Assembly (NCBI RefSeq): GCF_005771425.1
Contig: NZ_VBTZ01000002.1
Span: forward strand, 248,001 to 312,000
Reading direction: 5' to 3'
Length of the DNA: 64,000 nt
Source: Methylocystis sp. B8
GTDB taxonomy: Bacteria > Pseudomonadota > Alphaproteobacteria > Rhizobiales > Beijerinckiaceae
Shown here: positions 51,983 to 62,017 of the stretch, piece by piece
Layout: each line of letters starts with the position of its first letter
Position numbering within the stretch: position 1 is the stretch's first letter
Made by a program: the position numbers and the translations under genes
The notes under the pieces: generated by a model
The model's input: the letters and a program-made list of their open reading frames with translations, nothing else
Told to the model about the DNA's origin: nothing
Database searches by the model: none

Positions 51983-52399
51983 ATGCGCCTCATGACCTTA
52001 TCTATTGTCGGCGCCGTCTGCGCGACCGCCATGCTCGCTTCGCCTTCAGCAAAATCGGCCAATGTGCCGCTCTGCCTCGCGATCGCGCAAAACTACAATA
52101 ATTGCATGCGCCAAAACCAACTCGCCGCCCGAGGTCCCCAAGGTTACGGCTCTCCGGGCCGCTATCCCGGCGGCCCTTACGGGGACGATGAGGGGTACGG
52201 CGGCTACCGCGGCCGCGGCTATGGCCAGGATTATGGCGGCTACGACAACCGTGACGGCGGCGGTTATGGTCCCGGATATGGCGGTCGCGGCGGCTATGGC
52301 GACTATGGCGGCGGCTATCGCCGCCATAGCTACGAGCGCGCCAAAGCGGTCTGCGCGGTTTGGTTCGTCCAGATGCAGGCCAGCGGTTGCTTTAACTAA
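51983..52399 (+). CDS. Secreted Gly/Tyr-rich small protein
   Basis: 138 residues. Signal peptide (about residues 1-25) is followed by a short helix with two Cys (PLCLAIAQNYNNCMRQN), a 75-residue Gly/Tyr/Arg-rich low-complexity region (many GGY, GYG and GYGG units), and a C-terminal pair of Cys (AKAVCAVWFVQMQASGCFN). The four Cys could form two disulfides bracketing the disordered middle. Family unknown to me; DUF3551-like proteins in Hyphomicrobiales have a similar plan. GAAGCGCCC precedes the ATG. Confidence 0.72.
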   Translation: MRLMTLSIVGAVCATAMLASPSAKSANVPLCLAIAQNYNNCMRQNQLAARGPQGYGSPGRYPGGPYGDDEGYGGYRGRGYGQDYGGYDNRDGGGYGPGYGGRGGYGDYGGGYRRHSYERAKAVCAVWFVQMQASGCFN

Positions 52400-52450
52400 C
52401 GGCGAAGAGAGGGCGTGACTTTCGGTTGCGCCACGCCGCCCAAGCGACGC

Positions 52451-52774
52451 TTACCTATAGGGTTTCGGACAGGCGCCGTCAGACTTTTTCGCGACCTTCG
52501 CCGCCTGACGCGTGCAGTCATTGCCGTAGGTCTTGTCGTCACAGCCGCAAACGGGACGATACTCTTTGGTGCACTTATGCGGAATCTGAACGCACGTGCC
52601 GGCGATGTCGGCCCCGCGGCATTGGCCCGGTTGGGGATCACACCACAGCCCCTTGTCGCATGGAATGCCGGCGATGCCTCCGCACATCTCGCCGACCTTG
52701 GCCGCCGAAGCAGGCGCTGAAATCAAGGCTGAGAGCGCCAGAGCGAACGTGAATCTCCAAAGCATCTTTGTCAT
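52451..52774 (-). CDS. Secreted Kazal-type protease inhibitor domain protein (copy A)
   Basis: 107 residues from ATG 52774 behind GGGAGG. Signal peptide (residues 1-22, ending ASA), a Cys-rich CGGIAGIPCDKGLWCDPQPGQC segment, then a Kazal domain with the diagnostic YRPVCGCDDKTYGNDCTRQAA pattern and final Cys in GACPKP. Ten Cys suggest a disulfide-rich periplasmic or secreted protein. Kazal domains inhibit serine proteases in animals; bacterial representatives are less studied. It is paralogous to the next gene upstream. Confidence 0.85.
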   Translation of the reverse strand: MTKMLWRFTFALALSALISAPASAAKVGEMCGGIAGIPCDKGLWCDPQPGQCRGADIAGTCVQIPHKCTKEYRPVCGCDDKTYGNDCTRQAAKVAKKSDGACPKPYR

Positions 52775-52916
52775 ATCAAAGTCCTCCCAAAAATTACGTT
52801 GACGTAGCTGCGCTCGGGCGCGTTCCGCCAGAGCGATGACTAAAAAGAATCGCGCCATTGCGCGCCGCCAAAACTGCGAGCGCAGCAAGCTGCTTGGACC
52901 GTCTCGAGCGGCCGCT

Positions 52917-53276
52917 TCAGTGACGCCTGCACGGTCCTTCGTGCTTTTTGCAGGGGCCATTGTGTTTTTTATTGACCATCGCCGCCTGCCTTACGCAGTC
53001 ATTGCTATAGGTGCGGCCGTTACATCCGCAAACCGGCTTGTAGATGAAGTGACAGAACTTCGGCTTGCGCGCGCAATGGCCGAAAGCGTCGGCCACGTGG
53101 CAAGTGCCGGGGCGCATCTCGCACCAAAGGCCGTGGGCGCAGGGTAAGCCCGCGATGCCGCCGCACTTGGCGCCGACCCCGCCGGCGGCGACCGCCGGCG
53201 ATTGCGTCGCCACAAAAAGCACAAATAGCAAGGGAGAGAAGAGCGCGCAGAGGCGCAAGCCAAGGCGTAAGTTCAT
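52917..53276 (-). CDS. Secreted Kazal-type protease inhibitor domain protein (copy B)
   Basis: 119 residues, same plan as copy A: signal peptide (about 1-30, ending AVAA), CGGIAGLPCAHGLWCEMRPGTC, Kazal core YKPVCGCNGRTYSNDCVRQAA, and a basic Cys/His/Lys-rich tail (PCKKHEGPCRRH) that copy A lacks. The two genes are in tandem on the same strand, 142 bases apart, and arose by duplication. The tail could bind metal, which is inference. Confidence 0.85.
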   Translation of the reverse strand: MNLRLGLRLCALFSPLLFVLFVATQSPAVAAGGVGAKCGGIAGLPCAHGLWCEMRPGTCHVADAFGHCARKPKFCHFIYKPVCGCNGRTYSNDCVRQAAMVNKKHNGPCKKHEGPCRRH

Positions 53277-53599
53277 ATCAATGCTCCATAAAATGGTTCA
53301 GCAACGGCGGGATAACGCTCGTGAGCGGCGAGCGTTCCACACCGCGCCGAAAAGGCTTTGCCGATCATGAATTTGCGGGGGGCTGGCAGGCGCGAACGCC
53401 AATTTCGCGGTCGACGCCTTTCAATATTGAGCCCGCCCAATTAGGGTGTTTGCCAGATGGGGATGGAGCTCCCCGGAACCGCCTCACCGAAGGCTGATGG
53501 CTCCTGCCGCAAGGGCGCAGACATGCGCGGCGTCAGGAGCCTGTCTCAACTCCGCCTGTCGCCGCACGTTTGCGTCCGCCTGCTCAAGAGGAGGACGCC
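53277..53599. other. Intergenic region with the crcB leader
   Basis: 323 bases between the divergent Kazal gene and crcB. It contains the fluoride riboswitch annotated at 53457-53510 and a small hairpin (CGCTCG/CGAGCG around 53322-53340). No coding region is supported. Confidence 0.6.
53457..53510 (+). ncRNA. Fluoride riboswitch (crcB motif)
   Basis: The sequence GGGGATGGAGCTCCCC begins the aptamer and the closing CTGATGGCTCCTGCC is the invariant 3' part of the crcB RNA motif; P1 and pseudoknot elements fit. It is about 90 bases upstream of a crcB gene, the commonest target. Binding of fluoride should raise crcB expression. No classical terminator stem is obvious in the expression platform, so control may be translational. 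Confidence 0.9.
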
Positions 53600-53968
53600 A
53601 TGGGCTTTTTGATTGTGTTTCTCGGCGGAGGATTGGGCGCAGTCGCGCGTCACGCGGTCAATCTTCTTATTGGCCGAACGATCGGCGCGCCATTCGGAAC
53701 GTTGACGATCAACGTTCTGGGCTCATTCCTCCTGGGCGCAATCATTGGCTATTTCGCCTTCAAAGGCGGGGCGTCGCAGCAGTGGCGATTGTTCCTCACC
53801 ACAGGGATTTTCGGCGGGTTCACCACCTTTTCGGCCTTCTCGCTGGAAACGGTTTTGCTTTACGAACGCGGCCAGATCGCAGTAGCGGCTTTCTATGTCG
53901 CCGCGTCGGTCGGCCTTGCCATCGCCGGCCTCTTCGCGGGCCTGTCGCTCCTGCGGCATTTTTCGTGA
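53600..53968 (+). CDS. crcB: Fluoride channel CrcB/FluC
   Basis: 122 residues, four transmembrane helices. Family motifs: GGGLGAVARHAVN, FGTLTINVLGSFLLGAI (with the conserved Asn) and TGIFGGFTTFSAFSLE (with the central Na+-site and Phe-box residues). Exports fluoride as a dual-topology dimer. GAGGAGG before ATG 53600 sets the start. It is controlled by the riboswitch upstream. Confidence 0.95.
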   Translation: MGFLIVFLGGGLGAVARHAVNLLIGRTIGAPFGTLTINVLGSFLLGAIIGYFAFKGGASQQWRLFLTTGIFGGFTTFSAFSLETVLLYERGQIAVAAFYVAASVGLAIAGLFAGLSLLRHFS

Positions 53969-54035
53969 GGGCGTCAAGACGTCGGAAATCCGCCTACATA
54001 GGCAAATTCCACGCTCCGCTAAATAATCGCACATA

Positions 54036-54064
54036 TTGACAGTCGCCGTATATGAAGAGTAGAT
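54036..54064 (+). promoter_or_regulatory. Candidate promoter for rplU-rpmA
   Basis: TTGACA (54036-54041), a 17-base spacer, then GTAGAT as a -10-like hexamer. Located between crcB and rplU. The -35 is a consensus match; the -10 is approximate. Confidence 0.5.
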
Positions 54065-54078
54065 GAAAGCCGCTTCGG

Positions 54079-54101
54079 CGCGGCGGTTTCGCCGCGTTTT
54101 T
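54079..54101 (+). terminator. Terminator-like hairpin in the rplU leader
   Basis: CGCGGCG, loop GTTT, CGCCGCG, then five T. It stands 98 bases before the rplU start. If the promoter at 54036 is correct this is an attenuator in the leader; otherwise it terminates crcB. Confidence 0.6.
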
Positions 54102-54198
54102 CGTTTGCGCCGTGGCGCGAAATCGAAGCGAAACAAACCAACTGCAAAGAAGCCGGCCGGCGGAAACGCGAGAGCCGGGACGAACACAGGACAAAAAG

Positions 54199-54507
54199 AT
54201 GTTCGCAGTCATCAAAACAGGCGGCAAGCAATATAGCGTGGCCGCAGGAGACGTGATCACCGTCATGGCGCTCGACGGCGCGCCGGGCGACGCGGTCACC
54301 TTCGACGAAGTGCTCATGCTTGGCGGCGACAGCCCCAAGATCGGCGCGCCGACCGTCGCGGGCGCGAAAGTCTCGGGCGAGATCGCCGAGCAGACCCGCA
54401 GCGCCAAGTCGATCGCCTTCAAGAAGCGCCGTCGGCAGAATTCAAAGCGCAAGCGCGGTCATCGTCAGGACCTGACGCTTGTGAGAATCACCGCGATCGA
54501 GAGCTGA
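54199..54507 (+). CDS. rplU: 50S ribosomal protein L21
   Basis: 102 residues, complete L21: [20 protein letters not shown] at the start and [25 protein letters not shown] near the end. Followed by rpmA 64 bases downstream, the standard rplU-rpmA order. Preceded by a leader with a terminator-like hairpin. Confidence 0.97.
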   Translation: MFAVIKTGGKQYSVAAGDVITVMALDGAPGDAVTFDEVLMLGGDSPKIGAPTVAGAKVSGEIAEQTRSAKSIAFKKRRRQNSKRKRGHRQDLTLVRITAIES

Positions 54508-54571
54508 CCGCTCTCTCGCGACACCGGAACAAAGCGGCCTAAGCGCCGCACAGGACAATCGGAGCGAAACC

Positions 54572-54835
54572 ATGGCTCACAAGAAGGCAGGCGGCTCGTC
54601 GCGCAACGGCCGCGATTCCGACGGCCGGCGCCTCGGCGTCAAGAAATTCGGCGGGGAATCCGTCGTCGGCGGCAATATCATCGTGCGCCAGCGCGGCACC
54701 AAATGGCATCCAGGCCGCAATGTCGGCATGGGCAAGGACCATACGCTTTTTGCCCTGGTCGAGGGCGTTGTCGAATTTAAATCAAGCGGCGGACGTTCTA
54801 GCGTATCGGTAACGCCGACGCCGGCCGCAGAGTAA
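54572..54835 (+). CDS. rpmA: 50S ribosomal protein L27
   Basis: 87 residues: [29 protein letters not shown] is the classical L27 N-terminus, which reaches the peptidyl transferase centre without a leader peptide; [26 protein letters not shown] follows. Normal family length. Confidence 0.98.
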   Translation: MAHKKAGGSSRNGRDSDGRRLGVKKFGGESVVGGNIIVRQRGTKWHPGRNVGMGKDHTLFALVEGVVEFKSSGGRSSVSVTPTPAAE

Positions 54836-55017
54836 GGCGGTAGGGACGACCCCTCCGCCGACCAACCGGCGGATTACGGTCGTCTCGACCCGCTTCTGGC
54901 GATCCAGGCGGGAAACGTTCCAGGCGAGATGTCCGGAAAAGCCGTAACGGGCCGATAGGAGAACGCTCTCCTTAACGGCTTTAGGCCAAAATTTCCGAAT
55001 ATCGCTTGGAGCATTGA

Positions 55018-56689
<1,672 letters not shown>

Positions 56690-56740
56690 GAGCGCGCCGC
56701 CATTGACCTTAACAGGATCAATGAATAGCTTTGACTGGCT

Positions 56741-57136
56741 ATGGGCGCGCGCGGCGAAGTCAAGACATGGCAGTGCGGATCGACGGCAGTCACCCTGCTC
56801 GTCGCCTATCTGCTTGCTTTGCAAGGCTTCGCAATTGGCGTCTCGTTCAGCGGGCGCACTTCGGGCCCCTTTGCCAACGCGATTTGCTTTAGCAAGGCTT
56901 CTGGACCGCTCTCCGGCGATCCCGCGACCCCGGCGCGCCCGGCGCGGCACGGCGACGTCTGCTGCGTCGTGCATTGCGCCGGCCTTGGCGGAGCGACGGC
57001 GGCCTCGGCCTTCGTCGGCGAAACGCCTCCGCCGGCGTCCTATGCGACGATCAAGCTTGCCTTTGACAATGAATCCCTGGGTCCGGAAGCGGCGACCCCG
57101 CCGCTCGGCTCCCGCGCGCCTCCCGTCCTGATCTGA
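56741..57136 (+). CDS. Small membrane or secreted protein, DUF2946-like
   Basis: 131 residues with one N-terminal hydrophobic segment (AVTLLVAYLLALQGFAIGVSF) and a Cys-bearing middle part (NAICFSKASGP; HGDVCCVVHCAGLGG). The arrangement of a hydrophobic LLAYALALQ-type helix followed by IC and a CxxxC-like group resembles DUF2946 proteins, which are linked to copper or metal handling in other bacteria; the match is approximate. Start ATG has no strong ribosome site. Confidence 0.6.
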   Translation: MGARGEVKTWQCGSTAVTLLVAYLLALQGFAIGVSFSGRTSGPFANAICFSKASGPLSGDPATPARPARHGDVCCVVHCAGLGGATAASAFVGETPPPASYATIKLAFDNESLGPEAATPPLGSRAPPVLI

Positions 57137-57308
57137 CGCTTGCCGCGCCATGCGGCGTCACGCCCGATACGTCGGCAGGCCGACGCTGCGGGAGGTTCAG
57201 ATCAGCGTTTCCGTCGTTTGTCAGCGTGCGTCGTAAAGCGAGCACGCGCCGTTCAGTCCTCAGACTGGCGGCTGCGACGAACCCTCGGACCGCCAGCGAC
57301 TTGGGACC

Positions 57309-57761
57309 ATGGAACAGAAAACTCAATTGGCGCCACGCCTCGCTAAGGGGACGCGCCGCGCCGCATCGGGAGAGCGGCGCTGCTCCCATAGTGGGAAGCT
57401 CGCCGCCGTAAGCGAAGGGGGCATCCGCATTGCGCCCGAAGCGATCGCCGACCCCGCGCCGAGCCGCGGCCGGGTAGAAGTCGTCGAGACCTATTTTGAC
57501 CACGACGGGCGACCCATGAAGCGCAAGAGCCTGGGCGCCGCCCGGGTGGCGCGCTTCTATGACGCCAACGGCAATAAGGTCGAAGAGGCCTATTTCAACG
57601 CCGAAGGGAAGCCGACCGTCCGCAAGGACCTTGGCGCGGCGCGCATCTCCTGGCGTTATGACGACAGCGGCAATCAGGTCGAGGCCGCCCTGTTCGGCGC
57701 CGATGGCGCGCCCTTGCCCCGCAAGCGGCGCAGCGCCAAAAGGGCGTTCGAAAACGCCTAG
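57309..57761 (+). CDS. Protein with two-and-a-half YD/RHS-like tandem units
   Basis: 150 residues. Residues 1-50 are basic and low in predicted structure. From residue 55 the sequence shows three roughly 30-residue units: VVETYFDHDGRPMKRKSLGAARV, FYDANGNKVEEAYFNAEGKPTVRKDLGAARI, WRYDDSGNQVEAALFGADGAPLPRK. Each has the xxFDxxGxxV..YF...GKP pattern typical of short YD-like or WG-like repeats seen in secreted proteins. No signal peptide. Function unknown. Its TAG stop codon is supplied by the left end of the 115-bp repeat. Confidence 0.6.
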   Translation: MEQKTQLAPRLAKGTRRAASGERRCSHSGKLAAVSEGGIRIAPEAIADPAPSRGRVEVVETYFDHDGRPMKRKSLGAARVARFYDANGNKVEEAYFNAEGKPTVRKDLGAARISWRYDDSGNQVEAALFGADGAPLPRKRRSAKRAFENA

Positions 57762-57873
57762 AGCGCTTCCCGATCCTATGGAATCATGTGATCGATAAGG
57801 AAACGCTCAAAATCAAAACGTTGGAGCAGGTTCTCGTCGAAAAAGTCTGTCAACTTTTTCGGAACCTGCTCTA
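57759..57873. repeat. 115-bp palindromic intergenic repeat, copy 1
   Basis: Begins TAGAGCGCTTCCCGATC and ends GGAACCTGCTCTA. 110 of 115 bases match copy 2 at 62018-62132. It contains two hairpins: GATCxxATG-GAAT-CATGTGATC (imperfect in this copy) and GAGCAGGTTC...CGAAAAAGT-CTGTCA-ACTTTTTCG-GAACCTGCTC. Ends are TAGAGC in inverted orientation. Confidence 0.92.
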
Positions 57874-57895
57874 GACTCCGCCGTCGTAGGACGGC

Positions 57896-58618
57896 TCATC
57901 TGACGCGCGCGATCAAAAAGCCGTCCCATCCCTTAGCGCCGACGGTCTGCACCGCCGTCGCCTCGACCCGCCCTTCAGCGGCGACGGCGTCAAACAGGGC
58001 GCGCGCGCCAAGCGCGCCGCCGTCGGTCTTGGAGGGATCGGCGACCGCGCCCTCCCGCACGACATTGTCGACGATGATCAGCGCGCCGGGCCGCGACAGC
58101 TTCAGCGCATAAGCGAAATAGGCGGCGTTATTGGGCTTATCGGCGTCTATGAAGGCGAAATCGAAAGATCCCGCCCGCTCCGCTTCGAGCTGCGGCAACA
58201 TGTCGAGCGCAGGGCCGACGCGCAGATCGACGCGCGCGCTCATGCCTTCGCGCGCAATATTGGCGCGCGCAACCTCGGCGTGCCGCGGATCGACTTCGAA
58301 GGTGACGACCTTGCCGTTTTCGCCCACCGCCCGCGCGAGCCAGATCGTCGAATAGCCGCCAAGCGTACCGATCTCGAGAACGCGCTTGGCGCCAATGGCG
58401 CTTGCGAGCAGATGCAGCAATTTGCCTTGCGGCGGCGAAACGTCGATCGCAGGCAGATTTTCGCGCGCATTTTTGGCGAGCGTTTCTTCCTGCGCTTCGT
58501 CCTTTGAGATCAGCGCCGCAGCAATATAGTCGTCCACGCGACGCCAGTCTTCTTCCACCATGTGGAGCTTGCCTTTCTCTAAATAATTGACGCCGGTTCC
58601 ATCGAATTTATTTGACAT
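57896..58618 (-). CDS. O-methyltransferase (CCoAOMT-like)
   Basis: About 240 residues from ATG 58618; a later ATG at 58561 (MVEEDW) is equally plausible. SAM-binding motif VLEIGTLGGYSTIWLARAV, acidic FEVDPRHAEVARANI, and the metal-site region FDFAFIDADKPNNAAYFAYALKLSRPGALIIVDNV match the family-3 O-methyltransferases that use a divalent metal. Acts on catechol-like substrates in relatives; substrate here unknown. It is convergent with the YD-like gene across the 115-bp repeat. Confidence 0.88.
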   Translation of the reverse strand: MSNKFDGTGVNYLEKGKLHMVEEDWRRVDDYIAAALISKDEAQEETLAKNARENLPAIDVSPPQGKLLHLLASAIGAKRVLEIGTLGGYSTIWLARAVGENGKVVTFEVDPRHAEVARANIAREGMSARVDLRVGPALDMLPQLEAERAGSFDFAFIDADKPNNAAYFAYALKLSRPGALIIVDNVVREGAVADPSKTDGGALGARALFDAVAAEGRVEATAVQTVGAKGWDGFLIARVR

Positions 58619-58757
58619 TGCGCAGCGTTTCACGCGTTGTCACCCTACTCGCGCTTTGAACGCGGGAAGCCGAAGGGCTGGATTGGCCGCATTCACGAGC
58701 CTCAGTCGGCGCTGCGGCGGATAATGCCGCCCATCGTTAACTGTGGGAGCATCAAGA

Positions 58758-59138
58758 ATGATCAAGATTGCTTTGACGACGACCGCGATCGGTTTGGCGA
58801 TGTGCGTCGCCGCCGCCGCCGAGACGACCAAATGGAGCGTGACTGAAACCAACGCGGTCGGCATCAAGGTCGCGTCGGGAACGTGGACTCTCAACAACGA
58901 AGGCGGCAAGCTTTCGGGATCCGCCAATATGCAGTTCGATAACGGCAAGACGCTCGACTACAAACTCGAGGGAGCCGTTGAAGGCGAGGCGTATACGGTC
59001 AACCTCGTCGACCGTACCGACGACAAGAAGGATTGCGTGTGGACCGGCAAGCCCGCCGCCACCGCCAGCGGACGCGTGCTCAACGGCGAGGCCAAATGCG
59101 GCAGCTCGAAATTTACGATTCGCGCCGGCATGCAATAA
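58758..59138 (+). CDS. Hypothetical periplasmic protein
   Basis: 126 residues with a signal peptide (residues 1-22, ending AAAA before ETTKW). The mature part is a small beta-rich domain (WSVTETNAVGIKVASGTWTL, SANMQFDNGKTLDYKLEGAVEG, DRTDDKKDCVWTG, CGSSKFTIRAG) with two Cys likely disulfide-bonded. No family name is recognised. GGAG is nine bases before ATG 58758. A strong terminator follows. Confidence 0.72.
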   Translation: MIKIALTTTAIGLAMCVAAAAETTKWSVTETNAVGIKVASGTWTLNNEGGKLSGSANMQFDNGKTLDYKLEGAVEGEAYTVNLVDRTDDKKDCVWTGKPAATASGRVLNGEAKCGSSKFTIRAGMQ

Positions 59139-59154
59139 GCGACGCGCGCAAAAG

Positions 59155-59186
59155 AAAACGCCGGCCCTCAGACCGGCGTTTTTTTG
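59155..59186 (+). terminator. Rho-independent terminator
   Basis: AACGCCGG, loop CCCTCAGA, CCGGCGTT, followed by a run of T; 17 bases after the stop at 59138. An A-run on the left could allow weak use on the other strand for the peptidase gene. Confidence 0.88.
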
Positions 59187-59225
59187 TTGCGTAGCTGATA
59201 GTGATGTTGAAGAACGCGAAAAAAA

Positions 59226-61064
59226 CTACGCCTCCATCGCCTCCAGCTCCGCAATCAATCCTTCGATCATTTCGAGGCCGATGTTCCAGAAAGCGGGATC
59301 GCGCGCGTCGAGCCCGAACGGCTTGAGCAATTCGTCGTAAGGCTTGGCGCCGCCCGCTTCGAGCAACGCGAAATAGCGCTCGGCGAATCCTTCATGCGCC
59401 TTCTGATAAACGCCGTAGAGGGAATTCACCAGACAATCGCCGAATGCGTAGGCGTAGACGTAGAACGGCGAATGGATGAAATGCGGGATATAGGCCCAAA
59501 AGGTCTCATATCCCGGACCCAGGCGGATCGAAGGTCCTAGGCTTTCGCCCTGCACGCTCATCCATAATTCGCAGATCTGATCTGCCGTCAGCTCGCCCTC
59601 ACGCCGCGCGTTATGCACCTTCCGCTCGAAGGCGTAGAACGCCATTTGCCGCACGACGGTATTGAGCATGTCCTCGACTTTTGAGGCCAACATCGCACGC
59701 TTTTGCGCCTTCTCAGAAGCTTGCGCGATGAGCGCGCGAAAGGTGAGCATTTCGCCGAAGACCGACGCGGTTTCCGCGAGAGTCAACGGCGTCGGCGCCA
59801 TCAGCGCCCCTTGTCGCGCCGCGAGCACTTGGTGCACGCCGTGGCCCAGTTCATGCGCCAGCGTCATCACGTCCCGCGTCTTTCCCTGAAAATTCAGCAG
59901 TACATAGGGATGCGCGGAAGGCACCGTTGGATGGGAGAAAGCGCCCGGCGCCTTGCCCGGGCGCACCGGCGCGTCGATCCAGTTCTTGTCAAAGAAACGC
60001 CCGGCGATCTCCGCCATGCGCGGCGCAAATCCGTTGTAGGCCTCAAGCACGATGTCGCGCGCCTCGGGCCAGGAATAGCGCCTCGCGGGCGTCGCCGGCA
60101 GCGGCGCGCTGCGATCCCAATAGTCGAGCGCGTCCTTTCCGAACCATTTCGCTTTGAGCTTGTAATAGCGGTGCGACAAGCGCGGATGCGCGGTCTCCAC
60201 CGCCTGCGCGAGCGCTTCGACGACCTCTCGCTCGACGCGATTGGAGAGATGACGCGAATCGGCCACGTCCTCGAAGCCGCGCCAGCGATCCGAGATTTCC
60301 TTGTCTTTCGCTAGCGTATTAGTGATGAGCGAGAAAGTGCGCAGATTGTTTTTCAGCGTCGCGCCGATCGCCTGCGCCGCTTCTTGTCGCGTCTCTTCGC
60401 GCGGGTCCTGCATGAGATTGAGCACGGGCTCGATCGCAAGCTCGTCGCCCCCGACTTTAAAACGCAACGCGGCGATGGTTTCGTCAAAAAGACGATTCCA
60501 GGCGGCCGCGCCGGAAATGTATTTCTCGTGGAACAGCTCTTCGAGTTTATCGTCAAGTTCGTAAGGCTTTTCCTTGCGGATGTCTTCGAGCCAAGGCTTC
60601 CAGCGCGCGAGCGGTTCCTTGCTCGCCGCGGCCATCAGGGTAGCGTCGTCCAACCGATTGAGTTCCAGCTGAAAGAAAAGAAGCTGAGCCGAGGCGTTGG
60701 TGACTTTCTCCTGCACGTCGCCGTAGAATTTCGCGCGCACAGGATCGGTCGTATCGCCGCTATAGAGCAGGCCGGCGAAAGACATGAGCCGGCCGAGCAA
60801 GTCCTGCAGCGCTTCGTATCGCTTAACCGCTTCGCCAAGCTCAGCGCTAGCGTTCGCGCCTTCCGCAAGCGACCGCAGACGGCCGCGATAGTCCTTGCCG
60901 AATTGCGCGACATCTTGCGCCGTCTTGGCAAGATCGGCGGCGACCTGCGGAGAATTGGGTCCAGGATAGAGATCGGCGAGATTCCATTCCGGCAGTCGTT
61001 CGACTGCTTGAGCGGGCGCAACGGTTTCGGCGATCGAATGGAATGTCGAATGGGCGCTGAACAT
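59226..61064 (-). CDS. M3-family oligoendopeptidase (PepF-like)
   Basis: 612 residues from ATG 61064. The zinc-binding HELGH is at His404-His408 in TLAHELGHGVHQVLA. Other family hallmarks are PEWNLADLYPGPNS at the N-terminus, DALDYWDRSAPLP, and GYETFWAYIPHFIHSPFYVYAYAFGDCLVNSLY at the C-terminus. This is the pepF/M3 oligoendopeptidase, cytoplasmic, that degrades short peptides. The 33 codons upstream of 61064 lack protein-like character and were excluded. Confidence 0.93.
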   Translation of the reverse strand: MFSAHSTFHSIAETVAPAQAVERLPEWNLADLYPGPNSPQVAADLAKTAQDVAQFGKDYRGRLRSLAEGANASAELGEAVKRYEALQDLLGRLMSFAGLLYSGDTTDPVRAKFYGDVQEKVTNASAQLLFFQLELNRLDDATLMAAASKEPLARWKPWLEDIRKEKPYELDDKLEELFHEKYISGAAAWNRLFDETIAALRFKVGGDELAIEPVLNLMQDPREETRQEAAQAIGATLKNNLRTFSLITNTLAKDKEISDRWRGFEDVADSRHLSNRVEREVVEALAQAVETAHPRLSHRYYKLKAKWFGKDALDYWDRSAPLPATPARRYSWPEARDIVLEAYNGFAPRMAEIAGRFFDKNWIDAPVRPGKAPGAFSHPTVPSAHPYVLLNFQGKTRDVMTLAHELGHGVHQVLAARQGALMAPTPLTLAETASVFGEMLTFRALIAQASEKAQKRAMLASKVEDMLNTVVRQMAFYAFERKVHNARREGELTADQICELWMSVQGESLGPSIRLGPGYETFWAYIPHFIHSPFYVYAYAFGDCLVNSLYGVYQKAHEGFAERYFALLEAGGAKPYDELLKPFGLDARDPAFWNIGLEMIEGLIAELEAMEA

Positions 61065-61229
61065 GGCGGGGAACCACAATATGGGCGGCTCCAGCAAGCG
61101 GAGGCGCGAGGATCGGGACAAGCCTAATATGGCAAGAGGCCAAAGGGGATCAACCTGCGGCAAGGGTCGGCGCCCGGGCGCGTTGCGGCTATAACAATGT
61201 GGCAGCGAGAGAATCAGCTGAGGTGCGCA

Positions 61230-62012
61230 ATGGCGGGTGAGACCGATTTTCTCAGTTCGCTCACGTCGCGTTACGCCACGGCGCGCGGCCTCTTTACGCG
61301 CGTCTCAACTTTCCTCAACAAGGCGACCTTCAAGATCAAGCGCGGCTCGCCGAACGAGATGATCGACGCGATCGCAAAGCGATTCAAGACCGACGACTAT
61401 GATCGTCTGGTGCTGAAGGAACGCGCCGAAACCAAGGCAGGCGCGGCGTTCATCGACGAGAAGACGCAAGACATCAACCGCGCAAGCTTTCATCGCTCCG
61501 CCTTCGCGCTTAACGCGTTCACGCATCTGTTTTTTGTCGACCTTGCCGCGCAACTGTCCTTCTCCTTTCTCACGCTCAAATTCGCTTTTGCGCTGGCCAA
61601 TGTCCTTCTCGCGCTGCTCGCGCATTCTTCGGTGCGTCAAAGCTATCGCGCCCTGCTCGCGGGACCGAACGCGCTTCCGCCCAAACGGCGACTCTGGGGC
61701 ATGTTTACAAATCCCGCCTACAACCGCGCGGTGAAGAAGAACTCGCGCAGCTATGCGCAGAGCGCCTGGGAAGAAAAATCGCTGTTTCGTCCGGCCTATT
61801 TTATCAACGCCGCCGTCATCTTTCTCGGCGCGCAATTCATCATTCCGCCGGATCGGCTGATCTTTCCCTTCAGCTTCATCATTGGGAAAATATCTGGACT
61901 CTTCACGACGCTGATCATGGCGTTCGATCTCTGGCGCGGCATTCGCGCCGGCGACGCGGCGCGAACCGCGCGCGAACGCGAGGTTTCCGTCTACCGCGAT
62001 CTCGACATCTGA
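61230..62012 (+). CDS. Membrane protein of unknown function
   Basis: 260 residues; GAGG six bases before ATG 61230 decides the start over an ATG eleven codons earlier. Two central hydrophobic segments (about residues 85-135, FALNAFTHLFFVDLAAQLSFSFLTLKFAFALANVLLALL split by a short break) and a C-terminal pair (YFINAAVIFLGAQFIIP; FSFIIGKISGLFTTLIMAF) imply four membrane helices. No family known to me. Divergent from pepF and 5 bases from the 115-bp repeat copy 2. Confidence 0.7.
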   Translation: MAGETDFLSSLTSRYATARGLFTRVSTFLNKATFKIKRGSPNEMIDAIAKRFKTDDYDRLVLKERAETKAGAAFIDEKTQDINRASFHRSAFALNAFTHLFFVDLAAQLSFSFLTLKFAFALANVLLALLAHSSVRQSYRALLAGPNALPPKRRLWGMFTNPAYNRAVKKNSRSYAQSAWEEKSLFRPAYFINAAVIFLGAQFIIPPDRLIFPFSFIIGKISGLFTTLIMAFDLWRGIRAGDAARTAREREVSVYRDLDI

Positions 62013-62017
62013 GCCGC

